Positions 7,007 through 15,328 of a stretch of 19,647 nt of DNA are shown piece by piece. The stretch's first letter is position 1; the number at the start of each line of letters is the position of its first letter. This DNA is from an uncultured bacterium (GTDB taxonomy: Bacteria > Actinomycetota > Coriobacteriia > Coriobacteriales > Coriobacteriaceae), in the NCBI GenBank assembly GCA_905215835.1, contig CAJMRR010000020.1, forward strand, positions 1-19,647, read 5' to 3'. The translations under genes were made by a program, and so were the position numbers. The notes below the pieces were generated by a model. It did not search any database. It was not told the DNA's origin and was given only the letters and a program-made list of their open reading frames with translations.

Positions 7007-7615
7007 TTAGGCACGAGCGCCAAGGCGAGTGTTGTAAGCCGTTGCCATGGCATTGGTATTATTGATGATGATGTTCATAGCGAAGATGGGACCAAGGCCG
7101 CACAGGAGCGCGCCGAAGATCTGCCACAGAAGAACGGTGGTGCCGTTTTCCTGGAACACCAGGCCGTAGCGAGGAGCGTTGGCCTGCAGGCGGTTGCCAA
7201 TCTTGTAATACCAGTAGTACGCGTAGAAGCCGCAGGTCACAAACGATAGAAGGATGAATTCCGCCAGACCCGGCGTGTAATCGCCGTCATCCTGACACAA
7301 CGTGTTGACGTCGCGTGCCAAGCAATACAGGAAGTAGAACGAATAGATACCGCAGGTCACAAGAGAGAGCAGCAGCCAGCCGATCAGGCTGCGGTCAGCC
7401 TTAATGGGGCCATAGCCCATCGGAGCGGATGCGGACTGTTGGGCGTATTGACCGGTGTACTGCTGCTGAGGCTGGGGCACGGGCTGAATAGCCTGGGCCG
7501 GAGCGGGCTGGGGCTGCGGGGCCGGAGCGGCAGAAGCGGCACCAACGGCGGATCCGCAAACAGGGCAGAATTTGGCATCATCCGAAATGGGAGAACCACA
7601 AGTGGGACAGAACAT
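7007..7615 (-). CDS. Zinc-ribbon membrane protein with DUF4234-like domain
   Basis: 202 residues. The first 22 form a zinc ribbon, with Cys3, Cys6, Cys17 and Cys20 (two CPxCG-type knuckles). A Pro/Gln/Ala-rich linker runs to about residue 72. The rest is hydrophobic with repeated LVTCGIYSFYFLY- and FVTCGFYAYYWYY-type segments, typical of DUF4234 (membrane protein of unknown function). About three or four membrane segments are likely, with the ribbon in the cytoplasm. AGGAGA (7621-7626) lies five bases before the ATG. It shares its N-terminal design with the gene at 7811-9103 and precedes the DUF2752 gene by 13 bases. Confidence 0.85.
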   Translation of the reverse strand: MFCPTCGSPISDDAKFCPVCGSAVGAASAAPAPQPQPAPAQAIQPVPQPQQQYTGQYAQQSASAPMGYGPIKADRSLIGWLLLSLVTCGIYSFYFLYCLARDVNTLCQDDGDYTPGLAEFILLSFVTCGFYAYYWYYKIGNRLQANAPRYGLVFQENGTTVLLWQIFGALLCGLGPIFAMNIIINNTNAMATAYNTRLGARA

Positions 7616-7766
7616 GAGCCTCTCCTTTTCCTAAGGCGTCGCACGCCTTCAAACCTTACACGTCTACGTTCTCAACAATAGCCGCGACGTTGTTGCGCAA
7701 CATTGACCAATTTCCGAGAAATTTTGCTGCAACCGTTTTCCCAGGCATTTTCTTGCTTTCGCAGTA

Positions 7767-7803
7767 GAAAAAGGCACCCCGGGCTCAGTTGCCCAGGGCG
7801 CCT
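7767..7803 (-). terminator. Rho-independent terminator of the DUF4013-like gene
   Basis: In minus-strand RNA a 13-bp stem (7791-7803 with 7772-7784, two G-U pairs) with a 6-base loop is followed by UUUUU (7768-7772). It begins seven bases after the stop codon of the gene at 7811-9103. This separates that gene from the zinc-ribbon/DUF2752 pair, which then needs its own promoter between 7616 and 7766. Confidence 0.85.
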
Positions 7804-7810
7804 CGACCGG

Positions 7811-9103
7811 CTATTCGGTTTGATTGTTTTCGGCAGCAGGATTATCGCCCGGCTCATCCGCCGGCGTGGCAACGGCATCCCAATCGGGCTCCGCAGGCGT
7901 CGCCTCGGACGCCGGTGCGGGGACAGGAGCAGGTGCCGGGGCAGGGGCAGGCGCGGGTGCCGGGGCAGGCGCAGCACCAGTGGCTGCCGTGGGATTGAAT
8001 CCCGCAGGAGCAGGCTTCTTCTCACCCGGGAGCACAAAAGTCAAAACGTCGTCCTTGTCCTCATCGGCCCATTCGCTTGCATAACGTGCAGCCCAATAGC
8101 CAACGGCACGGTGCTTGAGCATCTTGCCAAAGACCGTAAGGAACACCGTGACGAATGCAATCAGCACCAGGAACAATACGAGCGTGACACCACCGGCGGT
8201 AACAATCGCCTCGATACCCGTGGGGCGATAGTAATAGCCGTACGCGCCAATTCCGGCGATGGCACCAAAGACAGCTGTCAAGATCCACGTAATGGCGTTG
8301 GAAACCAGGCCCGTCAAAAACTCGGGAAGGAACGAAGCGCAGAACAGCTTGGTCTTGTTGTGCTTAAACGCCGCCCAGACCTTGTCGAGCGAAAACGCGC
8401 TCTCAACGCGCCCGGTCACCGCAAAGTGCATCACGGCAATGTCGGCGAACATCTTAAAGAAGACCCCCAAGACTGCCGTGGCAATCATAGCCAGGACAAG
8501 CAGGCCGAGCGAACCGAACAGCGCAGCCTCGAGCGCATAGGAGCCATAGTAGGAGTACGAGCCTGCGGCACCAAGCGCCACGCCCTCCACCAGCGAAAGC
8601 ACTACACCGATAACGGGAATGGCAGCGATAACCTCGAGCACGACCGAAATAACGCTCGAAAAGACTCCGAGACCAAACGACGTGGAACGCATCAGCGGAC
8701 GATCCATGCCGTCATCGATCTTAAGCGACAGATCGCGACCCCACTCGATGCCAAAGCCGGAACCGCACACGCTCGCAATGCAAGCTGCCAAAAAGCCGAT
8801 GGCAGCCGCAATGCCGCCAATAACGGGAATAAACAACACGAGCACCGACACAACGCAAATCAGCGCCGGCAAAAACGCGATTTGGCATACACGCTGAAGC
8901 ACGCCCGGGGTCTTGGTCATATCCTGGAACGCCTGAACCACACAGCCCTTTGGCGCATTCGCCACGGGCGGTTGCGGAACAAACTGCTGGGGCTGAGGCT
9001 GTCCCTGGGGAGCGGGGCCAGCGGCACCGGCATTAGGAGCACCACACACGCCGCAGAACTTGTCGTTATCGCCCATGGGGGCGCCACACTGCGAGCAGAA
9101 CAT
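7811..9103 (-). CDS. Zinc-ribbon polytopic membrane protein (DUF4013-like)
   Basis: 430 residues, function unknown. Cys3, Cys6, Cys17 and Cys20 form a zinc ribbon with the same spacing as in the neighbour at 7007-7615. A Gly/Pro/Gln-rich linker follows to about residue 50. The body (about 55-350) holds some six hydrophobic segments grouped in pairs, with the FKMFADIAVMHFAVTG and KVWAAFKHNK segments that suggest the DUF4013 family. The C-terminal 75 residues are disordered and acidic. They include a run of about ten Ala-Pro units (encoded near 7914-7978), likely a stiff spacer and a site of replication slippage. The ribosome site (AAGGGA) is moderate. The gene lies 149 bases after the YitT gene and has a clear terminator. 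Confidence 0.82.
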   Translation of the reverse strand: MFCSQCGAPMGDNDKFCGVCGAPNAGAAGPAPQGQPQPQQFVPQPPVANAPKGCVVQAFQDMTKTPGVLQRVCQIAFLPALICVVSVLVLFIPVIGGIAAAIGFLAACIASVCGSGFGIEWGRDLSLKIDDGMDRPLMRSTSFGLGVFSSVISVVLEVIAAIPVIGVVLSLVEGVALGAAGSYSYYGSYALEAALFGSLGLLVLAMIATAVLGVFFKMFADIAVMHFAVTGRVESAFSLDKVWAAFKHNKTKLFCASFLPEFLTGLVSNAITWILTAVFGAIAGIGAYGYYYRPTGIEAIVTAGGVTLVLFLVLIAFVTVFLTVFGKMLKHRAVGYWAARYASEWADEDKDDVLTFVLPGEKKPAPAGFNPTAATGAAPAPAPAPAPAPAPAPVPAPASEATPAEPDWDAVATPADEPGDNPAAENNQTE

Positions 9104-9252
9104 AGAATCATCCCTTCGTATCTAGAGCGAATCACCTGGATCGCAAACGATGTCTTTGGCATCATTATCACCCAATGTGAGTTCAAATACTCTTAGATGA
9201 CGTATTTGCAACGCGCGAGGCGCTTTTCGATTGTTTGATGAATGCGTTCGCG

Positions 9253-10275
9253 CTAGTTCGTGCCGCGGAAACCCTTGCCGACGATCTCGGAACTGTCGAC
9301 AATCGTGATAAAGGCACCCGGATCGACCTCGCGCGCATAGCGGCGCAGTTGCACGGCCTCGCGACGGCTCAGCACGCTCATGATCACCGTCACGCACTTG
9401 CCCGAGAAGGCACCGTAGCCGCGACTAATGGTCGCCGTACGGTTGAGATGCTTGACGATAAACTCCTCGACCTTAAGGGGCTCGGAACAAATGACCGTGC
9501 AGACCTTACGAAGGTGAATGCTCTCGATGGCTTTGTCGACCACAAGCGTCTTGGCAAACAGGCCGAGCACGCAATACAGACCGACACGCGGGCCGTACAA
9601 GAAGGCCGCGATGGCCACGATGCCGATATCGACCAGCAGCAGGGCGCGGCCAATCTCGAGCGTCGTGCGGCGCTTGAGGATCATGGCAAGAATGTCCGTG
9701 CCACCCGTCGAGGCGCCGATATCAAAGACGATGGCGCTGCCGAGCGCCGGCAGAATCACGGCAAAACACAGGTCGAGCCACATATCGCCCGTCATCGAGA
9801 CACTGGTCGGGATAAAGAGCTCGAAAAGCGAAACATAGGCGGACAGCGCAAACGAGGCGAAGACGCTCCACAGGATTGCCTTGCGCTCCAAAAAGATAAA
9901 GCCCAAAACGACGAGAACCGCGTTGATAATCCACATAAAGACGCCGACGGGCAGGGTCGGGAACAGCGTGGACAGAATAACCGACACGCCCGAGGTGCCG
10001 CCAAAAGCAAAGTGATTAGGGGTTTTAAACGCAACGATGGCAAAGGCCGTAAGAATCAGGCCCAGATTGAGCTCGGCGAAAAAGCGCGGGAAGCCTGGCT
10101 CCTGGCTACGCTTTTGGCCGGCACGCTCGCCGCGCTCGATATCGGTGCGATCAACCACGCGCTCCATCGGCACCACGGGAGGACGATGTACCTCCTCGGC
10201 AGCTCGCGATGCCGCCTCTGCCGCGGCAGCCTCAATCGCCCATGCCTGGCTTTCTGTTTCGTGCTCGTCAGCCAT
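9253..10275 (-). CDS. YitT family membrane protein (DUF161 + DUF2179)
   Basis: 340 residues. The N-terminal 65 are charged and Ala-rich, longer than in most relatives. Membrane segments follow with the family signatures LGLILTAFAIVAFKTPNHFAFGG, split between the first segment and the GGTSG loop, then LFPTLPVGVFMWIIN and GASTGGTDILA. The C-terminal soluble DUF2179 part begins near KVCTVICSEPLKVEEFIVKHLNRTATI and has GYGAFSGK and VTVIMSVLSRRE. The transported substrate, if any, is unknown for the family. GAGGGG nine bases before the ATG supports the start. Confidence 0.92.
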   Translation of the reverse strand: MADEHETESQAWAIEAAAAEAASRAAEEVHRPPVVPMERVVDRTDIERGERAGQKRSQEPGFPRFFAELNLGLILTAFAIVAFKTPNHFAFGGTSGVSVILSTLFPTLPVGVFMWIINAVLVVLGFIFLERKAILWSVFASFALSAYVSLFELFIPTSVSMTGDMWLDLCFAVILPALGSAIVFDIGASTGGTDILAMILKRRTTLEIGRALLLVDIGIVAIAAFLYGPRVGLYCVLGLFAKTLVVDKAIESIHLRKVCTVICSEPLKVEEFIVKHLNRTATISRGYGAFSGKCVTVIMSVLSRREAVQLRRYAREVDPGAFITIVDSSEIVGKGFRGTN

Positions 10276-10391
10276 TACGGCAACCCCTCGTTAACAATTT
10301 GGAAACAATGCGCCCATTAGGGTAACGCGGAACACGACGATTGCAACCCCTAGTTAGACGAGCGGTATGCCTACATCGGGGACATACAAAT

Positions 10392-10429
10392 AACGGCCGG
10401 CCGCACATACATCCGTGCGGCCGGCCGTT
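10392..10429. terminator. Hairpin terminator after the Asp23 gene
   Basis: A perfect 15-bp inverted repeat (10392-10406 with 10415-10429), built on the palindrome GGCCGGCC, closes an 8-base loop. It lies 52 bases past the stop of the Asp23-family gene and 116 bases before the YitT start. On the minus strand the stem is followed by TTATTTGTATG, a weak T-rich tail. The rest of 10276-10480 shows no gene. Confidence 0.7.
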
Positions 10430-10480
10430 TGACGTTTTCGCAGATAAAACCTGCTAAAATAAACATCCCTTTTTGGTAGG

Positions 10481-11002
10481 TTACTCGTGCTGGTTGGTGC
10501 GGTGCTCGTACTCCTCGGGGGTGATGACATCCTCGATGCGTAGGTTGACGCCTGCCACCTCAAGGCCGGTCATCGCGGCCAGACGCTCGGTCACGCGCGC
10601 CTTGACGTCGTCGAAAATCGCGGGCGCGTAGGCGCCGTACTCGATAATGACGGAAATGTTGACGACCACGCGGTTGTCATCGGTGACCTCGACCGTCACG
10701 CCCTTGGTCAGGTTCTCGGCACCAAACTGCTCCTGCACAAAGTGCATGAGGTTGCCCTTCATGCCCAGGACGTGCGGCACCTCGCGGGTGGCCATGGCGA
10801 CGATCTTCTCGATTACACCGTTGGAATAGGTCAGCGAGTCCTCGGACTCGTCTGTTTCCTCATCATCCTCGTCCGCATCGTCGGCGGGTTCGGCCTCGAC
10901 GAGCGCCTCGTCCTCGAGCGTTACGTCCTCGGCCTCGGCGGCGACGGTCTCGTCTGCCTCGGGCTCAGTATCGGCCACATCGACCTTCGTGTTAAAAGCC
11001 AT
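10481..11002 (-). CDS. Asp23/Gls24 family envelope stress protein
   Basis: 173 residues. Residues 8-57 are a strongly acidic, probably disordered stretch dominated by Glu, Asp and Ala. The conserved domain follows: YSNGVIEKIVAMATREVPHV, GVTVEVTDDNRVVVNISVIIEYG and the amphipathic ARVTERLAAMTGLEVAGVNLRIEDV region. In Staphylococcus aureus Asp23 is an abundant peripheral membrane protein held by AmaP; the same partner gene lies two genes upstream here. AAGGAGG (11007-11013) is four bases before the ATG. It is the last gene of a three-gene operon and is followed by a strong hairpin. Confidence 0.92.
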   Translation of the reverse strand: MAFNTKVDVADTEPEADETVAAEAEDVTLEDEALVEAEPADDADEDDEETDESEDSLTYSNGVIEKIVAMATREVPHVLGMKGNLMHFVQEQFGAENLTKGVTVEVTDDNRVVVNISVIIEYGAYAPAIFDDVKARVTERLAAMTGLEVAGVNLRIEDVITPEEYEHRTNQHE

Positions 11003-11046
11003 GGTTCCTCCTTATGCCCACCGCACACGCGGCGGTCGAATACATA

Positions 11047-11424
11047 CTAGCGGCCGCTAAACAGACGGCCGAAGAAGTTGACGATCCCGTTCTCGCCGTC
11101 ACGGATCTGGCCAATCACGGCGCCGATCAGTACAAAGAATGCGATGACGAGCGTATCCCACAGGCCGAGCGTGAGCACCAGTACGGCGAGCACAAAACCA
11201 GCGACGGCTCCAAGCGTGGTATTGGGATGACGGACGGCATAGCTCCAGATGGCTGCCCCCGTACCCTTGATGAGACCCATGGCCTCATCAAAATCATTGG
11301 CGACCGCGTCATGCGACTCGGTACCCTCCACCTTGGGATCGACGACCTCGCTAGCCGGCGCGGCGCTCTGATCGATAGTCAGGCGCGGAGTGCGGACGGT
11401 CTTGTCTTGATTGGTATCACTCAC
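11047..11424 (-). CDS. DUF2273 small membrane protein
   Basis: 125 residues. The C-terminal half has two hydrophobic segments, LGAVAGFVLAVLVLTLGLW and TLVIAFFVLIGAVIGQI, ending in IRDGENGIVNFFGRLF. This matches DUF2273 proteins found between amaP and asp23 in Firmicutes. The first 50 residues are polar. The frame is open further upstream, but the GTG at 11424, with GGAGG six bases before it (11431-11435), overlaps the amaP stop by eight bases. This is the usual sign of translational coupling. Function unknown beyond association with the Asp23 system. Confidence 0.85.
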   Translation of the reverse strand: MSDTNQDKTVRTPRLTIDQSAAPASEVVDPKVEGTESHDAVANDFDEAMGLIKGTGAAIWSYAVRHPNTTLGAVAGFVLAVLVLTLGLWDTLVIAFFVLIGAVIGQIRDGENGIVNFFGRLFSGR

Positions 11425-11962
11425 CGGAAACCTCCACGGTCTGGACGGTAGTCTTGGACGGCAAAAAACGAACGCGTGCGGTCGTGCCCGGCGTGCCGAG
11501 CATGGTGTCGCAGGCCTCCTCGATACGTTGCTGCATCGCGGCTGCAAGGGAGGCCACATCCCGGTCGTCGAGCGCGATGGCGTCGACCTTAAAACGGACG
11601 CGCGATTCGTCGGAGCCCTGCACGCGCGCCTCGACATGCTCGACCATCACGCGGTCGTCGCGCTCTGCCGCGGTGCGAGCACACGAGGAGAGGGCGGCGA
11701 GCGTGACCTCGATATTACGCTCCCCCGCCGGATGCACGCAGGACGGCTCGCGACGAGCAAACATCAGGCGAAAGAAACACACGAGCACGCCGAGCGCCAC
11801 GACACCGCCGCACGCCGTAACAACGATGCGAGGCAGCGGATCGCGCATCAACAGCATAAAGCGATAGGTATATGGCCCCCAAAACTGGCAGACTAACGTA
11901 CCCAGCGCCACGACGGCGGCGGCAAGATACACGATCGCCAGGGCTCGTTTGAGCACGCGCAT
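11417..11962 (-). CDS. amaP: AmaP-like membrane anchor of the Asp23 system
   Basis: 181 residues. Two N-terminal membrane segments (about 7-27 and 46-66) are followed by a soluble domain of about 110 residues, with EVTLAALSSCARTAAE, VRFKVDAIALDDRDVASLAAAMQQRIEEAC and a VRFLP strand. This layout matches the AmaP anchor (Asp23-like domain tied to the membrane). It is the first gene of the amaP-DUF2273-asp23 order. AAGGGAG (11969-11975) precedes the ATG by six bases. The symbol rests on layout and context more than on a strong sequence signature. Confidence 0.72.
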   Translation of the reverse strand: MRVLKRALAIVYLAAAVVALGTLVCQFWGPYTYRFMLLMRDPLPRIVVTACGGVVALGVLVCFFRLMFARREPSCVHPAGERNIEVTLAALSSCARTAAERDDRVMVEHVEARVQGSDESRVRFKVDAIALDDRDVASLAAAMQQRIEEACDTMLGTPGTTARVRFLPSKTTVQTVEVSGE

Positions 11963-12012
11963 GCAGCGCTCCCTTCAAATCTCGATCCACAGAATGCAAA
12001 ACGATTCGCATC

Positions 12013-12018
12013 ATTATA
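12013..12018 (-). promoter_or_regulatory. Consensus -10 box of the amaP operon
   Basis: A perfect TATAAT on the minus strand lies inside the T-rich tail of the yebC terminator, about 50 bases before the amaP start. The hexamer 17 bases upstream (TGAGGC) is a poor -35 because it falls in the terminator loop and stem. If real, the terminator of one unit abuts the promoter of the next. Confidence 0.4.
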
Positions 12019-12060
12019 AAAGAGCCGGGTCCGGTGCCTCATTGCACGCGGATCCGGCTC
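12018..12060 (-). terminator. Rho-independent terminator of yebC
   Basis: A 12-bp stem (12049-12060 with 12022-12033) with one non-Watson-Crick pair closes a 15-base loop. In minus-strand RNA it is followed by UUUU AUAAUG. It starts 69 bases after the yebC stop codon. Confidence 0.75.
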
Positions 12061-12128
12061 ATCTATTCCACGAGGCTTGCATGCTCGCTTCATTATGCCC
12101 AGATATGCACGGCTCAATCCGTGCGGGC

Positions 12129-12935
12129 CTACTCCTCCTCGAGGGCAGCGATGACCTCGTCGGTCATGTCCATGGTGCTGTAAACATCCTGGACGTCGTC
12201 GAGCTCCTCAAGACGGTCGATGAGGCGCTGAACCTTCTTGGCGTCGGCGCCGGAGACCTCGGTCGGGGTGGTCGGGACCATGGTGGTCTCGGAGCCCTTG
12301 ACCTGGACGCCCTGCTCCTCGAGCGCCTTGGAGACAGCCATGACCTCGTTGGCGGTAGTCCAGACGATCCACTCCTCGCCGGCGTCCTCGTAGTCCTCGC
12401 CACCGGCCTCGGCGATGGCCATCATGAACTCATCCTCGTCACCAGCAGCACCGTTGGCGATCATGGTCTCCTTCTTGGCGTTCTCGTCCAGGATCTCCTT
12501 GGCGACGACGATCTGACCCTTGCGCTCAAACTGGAAGGCGACGGAGCCGGAGGTGCCCAGGTTGCCACCAGCGTGGGAGAAGGCGGAACGGACATCGGCG
12601 GCGGTGCGGTTGCGGTTGTCGGTCAGGCAGTCGACGTAGACGGCGACACCGGCGGGACCGTAGCCCTCGTACACGATGTTCTCGTAGACGGCGGCATCGG
12701 CACCCGAACCAAAGGCCTTATCGATAGCAGACTTGATCTTGTCCTTAGGCATGGACTGAGCCTTAGCCTTGGCAACGGCAGCGGCGAGGCTGGCGTTGTT
12801 CTCGGGCAGCGGGTCGCCGCCGAGACGGGCAGCAACGGTGATGTTGCGGCTGAGCTTGGAGAAGAGGGCGGAACGCTTGGCGTCCTGCGCGCCCTTACGA
12901 TGCTTGGTTGTGGCCCACTTAGAGTGTCCGGACAT
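12129..12935 (-). CDS. yebC: YebC/PmpR family protein
   Basis: 268 residues, a little longer than the usual 240-250. The N-terminus GHSKWATTKHRKGAQDAKR is the family signature. VYENIVYEGYGPAGVAVYVDCLTDNRNRT (residues about 83-111) and the GGNLGTSGSVAFQFERKG segment complete the core. The C-terminal part ends in an acidic tail (EVIAALEEE). Members have been described as DNA-binding regulators and, in newer work, as factors that relieve ribosome stalling at proline runs. The second role would be relevant to the Ala-Pro run encoded at about 7914-7978. An AGGAGA site precedes the ATG. It has its own terminator, so it is probably a single-gene unit. Confidence 0.95.
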   Translation of the reverse strand: MSGHSKWATTKHRKGAQDAKRSALFSKLSRNITVAARLGGDPLPENNASLAAAVAKAKAQSMPKDKIKSAIDKAFGSGADAAVYENIVYEGYGPAGVAVYVDCLTDNRNRTAADVRSAFSHAGGNLGTSGSVAFQFERKGQIVVAKEILDENAKKETMIANGAAGDEDEFMMAIAEAGGEDYEDAGEEWIVWTTANEVMAVSKALEEQGVQVKGSETTMVPTTPTEVSGADAKKVQRLIDRLEELDDVQDVYSTMDMTDEVIAALEEE

Positions 12936-13034
12936 ACGTGTCTCCTATCGGTTTCGACCTAAAGCCCAGCGCGAATGCTCGGGCAATATAAACAAACGCT
13001 ATAAATGATATACCTACTGGCCTGTGAGATAAAC

Positions 13035-13069
13035 AAAAAAATGAAGGCGTCGTGATGATGCAGCCCCTT
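13035..13069 (-). terminator. Possible terminator after the DUF6020-like gene
   Basis: Seven T residues on the minus strand (13035-13041) follow a short, weak stem (AAGG with CCTT, about 4 bp plus bulged extension). It lies about 40 bases past the stop of the gene at 13108-15291. The T-run is clear; the stem is poor. Confidence 0.35.
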
Positions 13070-13107
13070 GGCACAAAGCAGCCTGACCCCAATGCGCTAA
13101 TCTTTGG

Positions 13108-15291
13108 TTAGGTCCAGAGGAGGTCGCTGCGGGTGATCGTGGCGCCGATGGCGAAAGGCATGCATGCAATGACCGGGTACAGGTAGCGCATGTAGGTCGA
13201 GCCGTTGCAGGGACCGATCAGGCACACGGCGAGCACGCCCAAAAGCGGCACCCAAATGGCCAGCCCGCGCCACGAATGACGACGTAGCAGATAGGCCACC
13301 ACGGCGATCATGATCCACACATAGGTGGCCGAGCTCATGGCGAGCGAGATAAACGGGATGCGTTGTACTGCCACGCGATACAGGTTGATCAGGTGGTCGC
13401 ACCAGCGCACAACCTTGCTATCGACCGGATGGAAGTCAAAGTACTTGAGGTTATCGGGCTTCGCCATGATCTCGGCACTGCGCGCCGTGCTGTAGACCCA
13501 CGCATCGCGGGCACTCGGATAAAAGTAGCCGTAGTAGTTATTGATAAGCGCCGAGATATAACACTCGGGATCCTTTTTGAACATCTGGGCCCACACCTCG
13601 AAATAGGCCTTGATGTCCTCCTGCGAGGCGTACTCGTTAAAGCAATTTTTGACGGCGTCCGACTTATCCGGGTTGTAACGGCGGCCCAGATTCTCGTACT
13701 TGAGCACACGGTCGATCACGGCACGCTCTTCGTCGGTCACCAAGCCGTCGCAAGGAGCCTCCACGATGGTGCCGTCCTCCTTAACCGTGGGGTTGACGCC
13801 CGAGTTGAGGCCGTCGTGCTTTTGGACAAAACGAGCCGTCTGCTGGAACGGAATCGAGAGGATTTCGCGCTTGGAACCAGGCGTGATGTCATGTGCCGGC
13901 ATAAAGACCTTGGTGAAGTACATATTAGAGGCAAGGCAGAGTGCAAGCACCGCAAGAACTCCCACCCAGCGGAAACGCGGGGTGGTGCCCGAAGGCGCAG
14001 CACCAGCCTGCTTGGCTGCACGACGAGCCACGTGCGCGTCCCATGCGCAAAACGCCGCCGCGATTACGCATGCCGCCAGGGGAAACACCAGGCCGCCGTT
14101 GCGCAGAAACGTGGAACCCATGGCGCCCATAGCGAGCAGCAGCCAGTCATGGCGCACAAAGAGCACGGGCCTCTGTTCGCCCGCACGCTCGGCATTGGCA
14201 TCGCGACGGGGCAGGCCGCATGCCACAAGCTTCACGGTCTGCACCAACAGCACCAAAAACGCGTCGGCAAACAGCACATCTTTGGTAAGCAGGGCCGCGT
14301 AGTTGGAGAACATGGGCATAAACACAAAGAACAGCAAGATCACGCCGCGGACCGGCAGGCTCACGCCTAGCTTGCGCAGCGACGAGATGGAATAGGCCAT
14401 ACAGGCGGCCGTAATGACGAACTGAGCGCAGGTGTAGATGGCAAGACCTGCGTTGGCGCTGTTGAACAGTGAAAGCCCCAGCTGGACGCACGAACCGATG
14501 ATAGCCGTGTGCACCACGGGGTGATGTCCGTTGAGCAACACATTGGGATTGAGCAGACGCAGGTAGTCGCTCGTGCCGTTGGGATAGTTGAACCATTGGC
14601 GGATCTGCGCGCCCGTATCTCCCATAAAGAGGCCGGGCAGCGAGGCGATGAGCGTGGGCGCCCAGGCGACCATAAGCACCAGGAAGGGCCCGGCAAAGGG
14701 ATGGACCGAGAGCACGGCGTGAGCCACACGCCATACGCGGCCAAAGTGCGCTTCGGAAAACGGAATGCGCCGAGAGCTCAGCCAATCTAGACACTCAAAG
14801 GTAAGGTAGAAGGCAACGACCGCCAAGAGCATCCAGCCCACACCGCCTATCCAGGCGCAGATGATGCGGGCCTTGTCGCCGAGCACGATCTCGGCCGAAT
14901 CGGTGAGGTCGTAGCTGCGGCCAAACACCATGCAGACGGCAAAGAACAGCGACGGAAGGGTCACCGAGGGACGCCAAGCGTCGCCGCGGCCAAAGAATAC
15001 GTAGCGAAACGGCAGCGTGAGCAGGCAGGCAAGCGCAAGCAGCATGACCGCGTCGGTATGGCCGGCAAACGAGAGGAGCACCTCGTAGCACACGTACAGC
15101 ATGCCCGAGGCTTTGGGGTCAATCGCCAAGACTGCGTTGCTCGACACCGGGGCGGGATCGATGGAAAACGCCGTGGTCGCCAACAGCGCGAGCAAAAATG
15201 CGATGAGCGTCTGCTTGGCGGGGTAGCGCTTAAACCAGACGATGCGGGCAGCGTCGCGCGCAGCCGTTGTGGAGAGGTCGGAATCCTTCAC
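13108..15291 (-). CDS. Polytopic membrane protein, DUF6020-like
   Basis: 727 residues with about twelve or more hydrophobic segments, the first at residues 28-45. Distinct loop motifs include PGLFMGDTGAQIRQWFNYP, LNGHHPVVHTAIIGS and NYAALLTKDVLFADAF. A large hydrophilic loop of about 140 residues begins after the segment near MYFTKVFMPAHDI. An acidic GDT in the first large loop plus a long late soluble loop is the layout of GT-C-fold glycosyl or mannosyl transferases, but that is inference; the family is annotated only as a membrane protein of unknown function. The start is a GTG at 15291 with AAAGG ten bases upstream. A terminator-like hairpin separates it from lgt. Confidence 0.8.
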   Translation of the reverse strand: MKDSDLSTTAARDAARIVWFKRYPAKQTLIAFLLALLATTAFSIDPAPVSSNAVLAIDPKASGMLYVCYEVLLSFAGHTDAVMLLALACLLTLPFRYVFFGRGDAWRPSVTLPSLFFAVCMVFGRSYDLTDSAEIVLGDKARIICAWIGGVGWMLLAVVAFYLTFECLDWLSSRRIPFSEAHFGRVWRVAHAVLSVHPFAGPFLVLMVAWAPTLIASLPGLFMGDTGAQIRQWFNYPNGTSDYLRLLNPNVLLNGHHPVVHTAIIGSCVQLGLSLFNSANAGLAIYTCAQFVITAACMAYSISSLRKLGVSLPVRGVILLFFVFMPMFSNYAALLTKDVLFADAFLVLLVQTVKLVACGLPRRDANAERAGEQRPVLFVRHDWLLLAMGAMGSTFLRNGGLVFPLAACVIAAAFCAWDAHVARRAAKQAGAAPSGTTPRFRWVGVLAVLALCLASNMYFTKVFMPAHDITPGSKREILSIPFQQTARFVQKHDGLNSGVNPTVKEDGTIVEAPCDGLVTDEERAVIDRVLKYENLGRRYNPDKSDAVKNCFNEYASQEDIKAYFEVWAQMFKKDPECYISALINNYYGYFYPSARDAWVYSTARSAEIMAKPDNLKYFDFHPVDSKVVRWCDHLINLYRVAVQRIPFISLAMSSATYVWIMIAVVAYLLRRHSWRGLAIWVPLLGVLAVCLIGPCNGSTYMRYLYPVIACMPFAIGATITRSDLLWT

Positions 15292-15328
15292 AGTCCGAAA
15301 GCCTTTCTAGAAACCTATCAAACTCGGC

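Noticed and set aside
7703..9196. A 497-codon plus-strand open frame
   Set aside because: It is antisense to the DUF4013-like gene and is rich in Arg, His and Asn with no family resemblance.
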